Source: Pseudomonadota bacterium (lineage in GTDB: Bacteria > Pseudomonadota > Alphaproteobacteria > Rhizobiales > Hyphomicrobiaceae). Taken from it: a DNA stretch of 15,415 nucleotides. The position numbers and the translations under genes are program-made. Of this stretch, positions 13,431 to 15,415 are shown piece by piece. The notes beneath the pieces are model-generated. The model was not told the DNA's origin and did not search any database. It was given only the letters and a program-made list of their open reading frames with translations. The stretch is from contig JAEZAW010000136.1 in NCBI GenBank assembly GCA_023430315.1, positions 1 through 15,415 on the forward strand, written 5' to 3'. The stretch's first letter is position 1. The number at the start of each line of letters is the position of its first letter.

Positions 13431-14183
13431 ATGAGCTGTGTATTTTTCCTTACGGGCGGCTCGCGCGGGATTGGCGCCGCCGCTGCGCGCCTTGCGGCCG
13501 AACGCGGCTACGACGTCGCGCTCACCTACATTGGCCGCAAGGATGCTGCCGAAAGTGTGGTCGCGGATATCGAGCGCATGGGCCGCCGTGCCGTCGCAAT
13601 TCAGTGCGACGTTGCTGACCCTGTCGCGATCCGCATTGCCTTCGAGGCCGTAGACCGCACGTTCGGTCGCCTCGATGCGTTCTTCAGCAACGCCGGCATT
13701 CTCTGGCCGCACACGCGCTTCGTCGATATCAGCGCGGAGCAGCTCTCGCGTACGATCGCAGTCAATCTCGTCGGTGCTTTTCACGCCAACCAGCAGGCCA
13801 TCCGGCGCATGTCGACGCGTCTCGGCGGCAAGGGCGGCGCGATCGTCAACATGTCGTCGATGGCCGCGCGCCTCGGTGGCGCCTTCGAGTGCCTCGACTA
13901 CGCAGTGTCGAAGGGGGCCATCGACACGATGACCATCGGTCTCGCGAAGGAGCACGCGGCGGAGGGCATTCGCGTCAACGGCGTGCGCCCCGGCGTCATC
14001 GAGACCGACATCCACGCAAGCGCAGGCGATCCAGACCGCGTCGCGCGTGTTGCCTCGAGCGTGCCGATCGGGCGTGGCGGCACGGCGCGCGAAGTCGCCG
14101 AGAGCGTGCTCTGGCTCTGCTCGCCGGAAGCGTCCTACGTGACGGGTGTGACGATCGACGTTGCGGGTGGCCGCGGACTCTGA
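13431..14183 (+). CDS. SDR-family oxidoreductase
   Basis: A classical short-chain dehydrogenase/reductase using NAD(P)H, cytoplasmic; the substrate is unknown. The 250 residues hold the cofactor-binding TGGSRGIG (8-15), NAG (87-89), Asn112, Ser142/143 and the catalytic Tyr157-x3-Lys161 in YAVSK, so the Asn-Ser-Tyr-Lys tetrad is complete. The C-terminal VTGVTIDVAGG is the usual ending. An Arg in GGSRG and YIGRKD after strand 2 hint at NADP(H), as in FabG-like enzymes, but this is inference. I use the ATG at 13431 because AGGGG lies 5 nt upstream; an ATG at 13413 adds six residues without a good site. It is convergent with the DUF1272 gene (13 nt between stops). Confidence 0.92.
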   Translation: MSCVFFLTGGSRGIGAAAARLAAERGYDVALTYIGRKDAAESVVADIERMGRRAVAIQCDVADPVAIRIAFEAVDRTFGRLDAFFSNAGILWPHTRFVDISAEQLSRTIAVNLVGAFHANQQAIRRMSTRLGGKGGAIVNMSSMAARLGGAFECLDYAVSKGAIDTMTIGLAKEHAAEGIRVNGVRPGVIETDIHASAGDPDRVARVASSVPIGRGGTAREVAESVLWLCSPEASYVTGVTIDVAGGRGL

Positions 14184-14196
14184 ATACGCCTCGGCG

Positions 14197-14448
14197 TCAC
14201 GCGCTCCCGCAGAAGCCGTGCGCCTTCACGACCCGCTTGTCGGAAGGCGGGAACTTCGTCAGCCGATCGGCCGGCCGCACGGGACGCTTGACCAGCTCGC
14301 CGCCGCAGTTCGGGCAGCGCCCGCCGGGCAGGCGATGCTCCGCGCAGTCGGTGCAGAACGTGCACTCGAAGGAGCAGATCACCGCATCCGGTGCGTCGGG
14401 CGGGAGATCCTTGTCGCAGCATTCGCAGTTCGGCCTGAGTGCCAGCAT
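14197..14448 (-). CDS. DUF1272 domain protein (small cysteine-rich, zinc-ribbon-like)
   Basis: This 83-residue protein matches the DUF1272 family by its start LALRPNCECCDKDLPPDAPD and the core ICSFECTFCTDCAE followed by CPNCGGELVKRPVRP. Eight cysteines arranged as CxCC, CxxxCxFCxxC and CPNC suggest binding of one or two zinc ions; function unknown. The ATG at 14448 has GGGAGG 6 nt upstream; the preceding codon is GTG. It lies 23 nt downstream of the glutaryl-CoA dehydrogenase gene on the same strand, so it is probably co-transcribed with it. The tail after residue ~60 is basic and loosely conserved, ending in FCGSA with a ninth Cys. Confidence 0.88.
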   Translation of the reverse strand: MLALRPNCECCDKDLPPDAPDAVICSFECTFCTDCAEHRLPGGRCPNCGGELVKRPVRPADRLTKFPPSDKRVVKAHGFCGSA

Positions 14449-14471
14449 CACGAACCTCCCGCTTCACATTA

Positions 14472-15415
14472 TCAGAAGAAAGCCTGCAGCCCGGTCTGCG
14501 CGCGGCCGAGAATGAGCGCGTGCACGTCGTGCGCGCCTTCGTACGTGTTGACCGTCTCGAGGTTCGCCGCGTGACGCATCACGTGGTACTCGATCTGAAT
14601 GCCGTTGCCGCCGTGCATGTCGCGTGCCATACGGGCGATGTCGAGCGCCTTGCCGCAGTTGTTGCGCTTGATGATCGAGATCGCTTCCGGCGCGAGCCGT
14701 CCCTCATCGAAAAGGCGTCCGCAGCGCAGCGCCGCCTGCAGGCCGAGCGAGATCTCCGTCTGCATGTCGGCGAGCTTCTTCTGCACGAGCTGCGTCGCAG
14801 CCAGCGGACGACCGAACTGCTTTCTGTCGAGCGTGTACTGGCGCGCGCGGTGCCAGCAGTCCTCCGCCGCGCCCATGGCGCCCCATGCAATGCCGTAGCG
14901 CGCGCGGTTGAGGCAGCCGAACGGGCCCTTGAGGCCTGAGACGTTCGGGAGCATCGCGCTTTCCGGCACGACGACGCCATCCATGACCACTTCGCCCGTG
15001 ATCGAGCAGCGGAGGCTTAGCTTGCCGCCGATCTTCGGTGCCGAGAGCCCCTTCATGCCCTTCTCGAGAATGAAGCCGCGGATCTCGTCATTGTGTGCCG
15101 CCGACTTCGCCCACACCACGAACACGTCCGCGATCGGTGCGTTCGAGATCCACGTCTTCGAGCCTGTCAGGCGATAGCCGTCCGCGACCTTCTCGGCGCG
15201 CGTCTTCATGCCGCCGGGGTCCGAGCCCGCATCGGGCTCCGTCAGTCCGAAGCAGCCGACGTACTCGCCCGAGCCGAGCTTCGGCAGGTATTTCGTGCGC
15301 TGCTCTTCCGAGCCGTACGCATAGATCGGGTACATGACGAGCGAGGACTGCACCGAATTCATCGAGCGGTAGCCGGAGTCCACGCGCTCGACCTCGCGCG
15401 CAACGAGCCCGTAGG
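14472..15415 (-). CDS. gcdH: Glutaryl-CoA dehydrogenase, 5' part cut by window edge
   Basis: This FAD enzyme oxidises and decarboxylates glutaryl-CoA to crotonyl-CoA in lysine, tryptophan and hydroxylysine breakdown. About 313 of ~395 residues are visible; the frame stays open to 15415 with YGLVAREVER preceding VDSGYRS, so the start lies outside. Landmarks are the FAD-binding GCFGLTEPDAGSDPGGM, KTWISNAPIADVFVVWA, the GPFGCLNRARYGIAWG segment and the catalytic Glu in NTYEGAHD near the C-terminus. The Arg in DSGYRS and the Tyr-Glu pair are family features that separate glutaryl-CoA dehydrogenase from short-chain acyl-CoA dehydrogenases. The DUF1272 gene follows 23 nt downstream. Confidence in the acyl-CoA dehydrogenase family is near complete; in the glutaryl specificity, high. 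Confidence 0.94.
   Translation of the reverse strand, partial: YGLVAREVERVDSGYRSMNSVQSSLVMYPIYAYGSEEQRTKYLPKLGSGEYVGCFGLTEPDAGSDPGGMKTRAEKVADGYRLTGSKTWISNAPIADVFVVWAKSAAHNDEIRGFILEKGMKGLSAPKIGGKLSLRCSITGEVVMDGVVVPESAMLPNVSGLKGPFGCLNRARYGIAWGAMGAAEDCWHRARQYTLDRKQFGRPLAATQLVQKKLADMQTEISLGLQAALRCGRLFDEGRLAPEAISIIKRNNCGKALDIARMARDMHGGNGIQIEYHVMRHAANLETVNTYEGAHDVHALILGRAQTGLQAFF

Overview
The window comes from a GC-rich alphaproteobacterial chromosome, most likely a member of the Hyphomicrobiales (Rhizobiales). Three things point there: a SAM-II riboswitch ahead of metX, a coupled metX-metW pair, and a CIRCE operator ahead of groES-groEL. The genus is inference; a Hyphomicrobium-like organism would fit. 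The genes are mostly ordinary chromosomal ones. I see no phage, insertion sequence, CRISPR array, tRNA or rRNA.

Layout. Positions 1-1189 hold groES-groEL on the minus strand (groEL runs off the left edge) with a CIRCE element upstream. Positions 1368-3452 hold metX-metW (minus), preceded by a sigma70-like promoter, a SAM-II aptamer and a hairpin with a T tract that looks like an intrinsic terminator. This would be a full SAM-feedback leader for methionine synthesis. Divergent from it lies znuA (plus), a periplasmic zinc-binding protein with a His-rich loop, a candidate Zur box, and no znuBC beside it. Positions 4557-7734 hold three minus-strand genes: a HAD-IB (MtnX/SerB-like) phosphatase, a class-III PLP aminotransferase 4 nt downstream of it, and after a 111-nt gap an alpha/beta hydrolase. 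The phosphatase-aminotransferase pair is the best candidate for an undescribed pathway.

Positions 7735-8618 are gene-poor. They hold small hairpins, an 11-bp tandem repeat and a possible 60-aa membrane protein, followed by a 94-aa exported protein. A D-Ala-D-Ala carboxypeptidase (minus), a DUF169 protein (minus), a GNAT acetyltransferase (plus) and cyclopropane-fatty-acyl-phospholipid synthase (plus) come next. Then follow a short HPF/RaiA-type ribosome hibernation factor (minus), an SDR oxidoreductase (plus), a DUF1272 zinc-ribbon-like protein (minus), and glutaryl-CoA dehydrogenase (minus, running off the right edge).

Several genes fit stress and envelope upkeep (GroESL, HPF, Cfa, carboxypeptidase), but they stand in separate transcription units and I do not see a single pathway joining them. 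Assignments rest on reading the translations and motifs; no database search was done.
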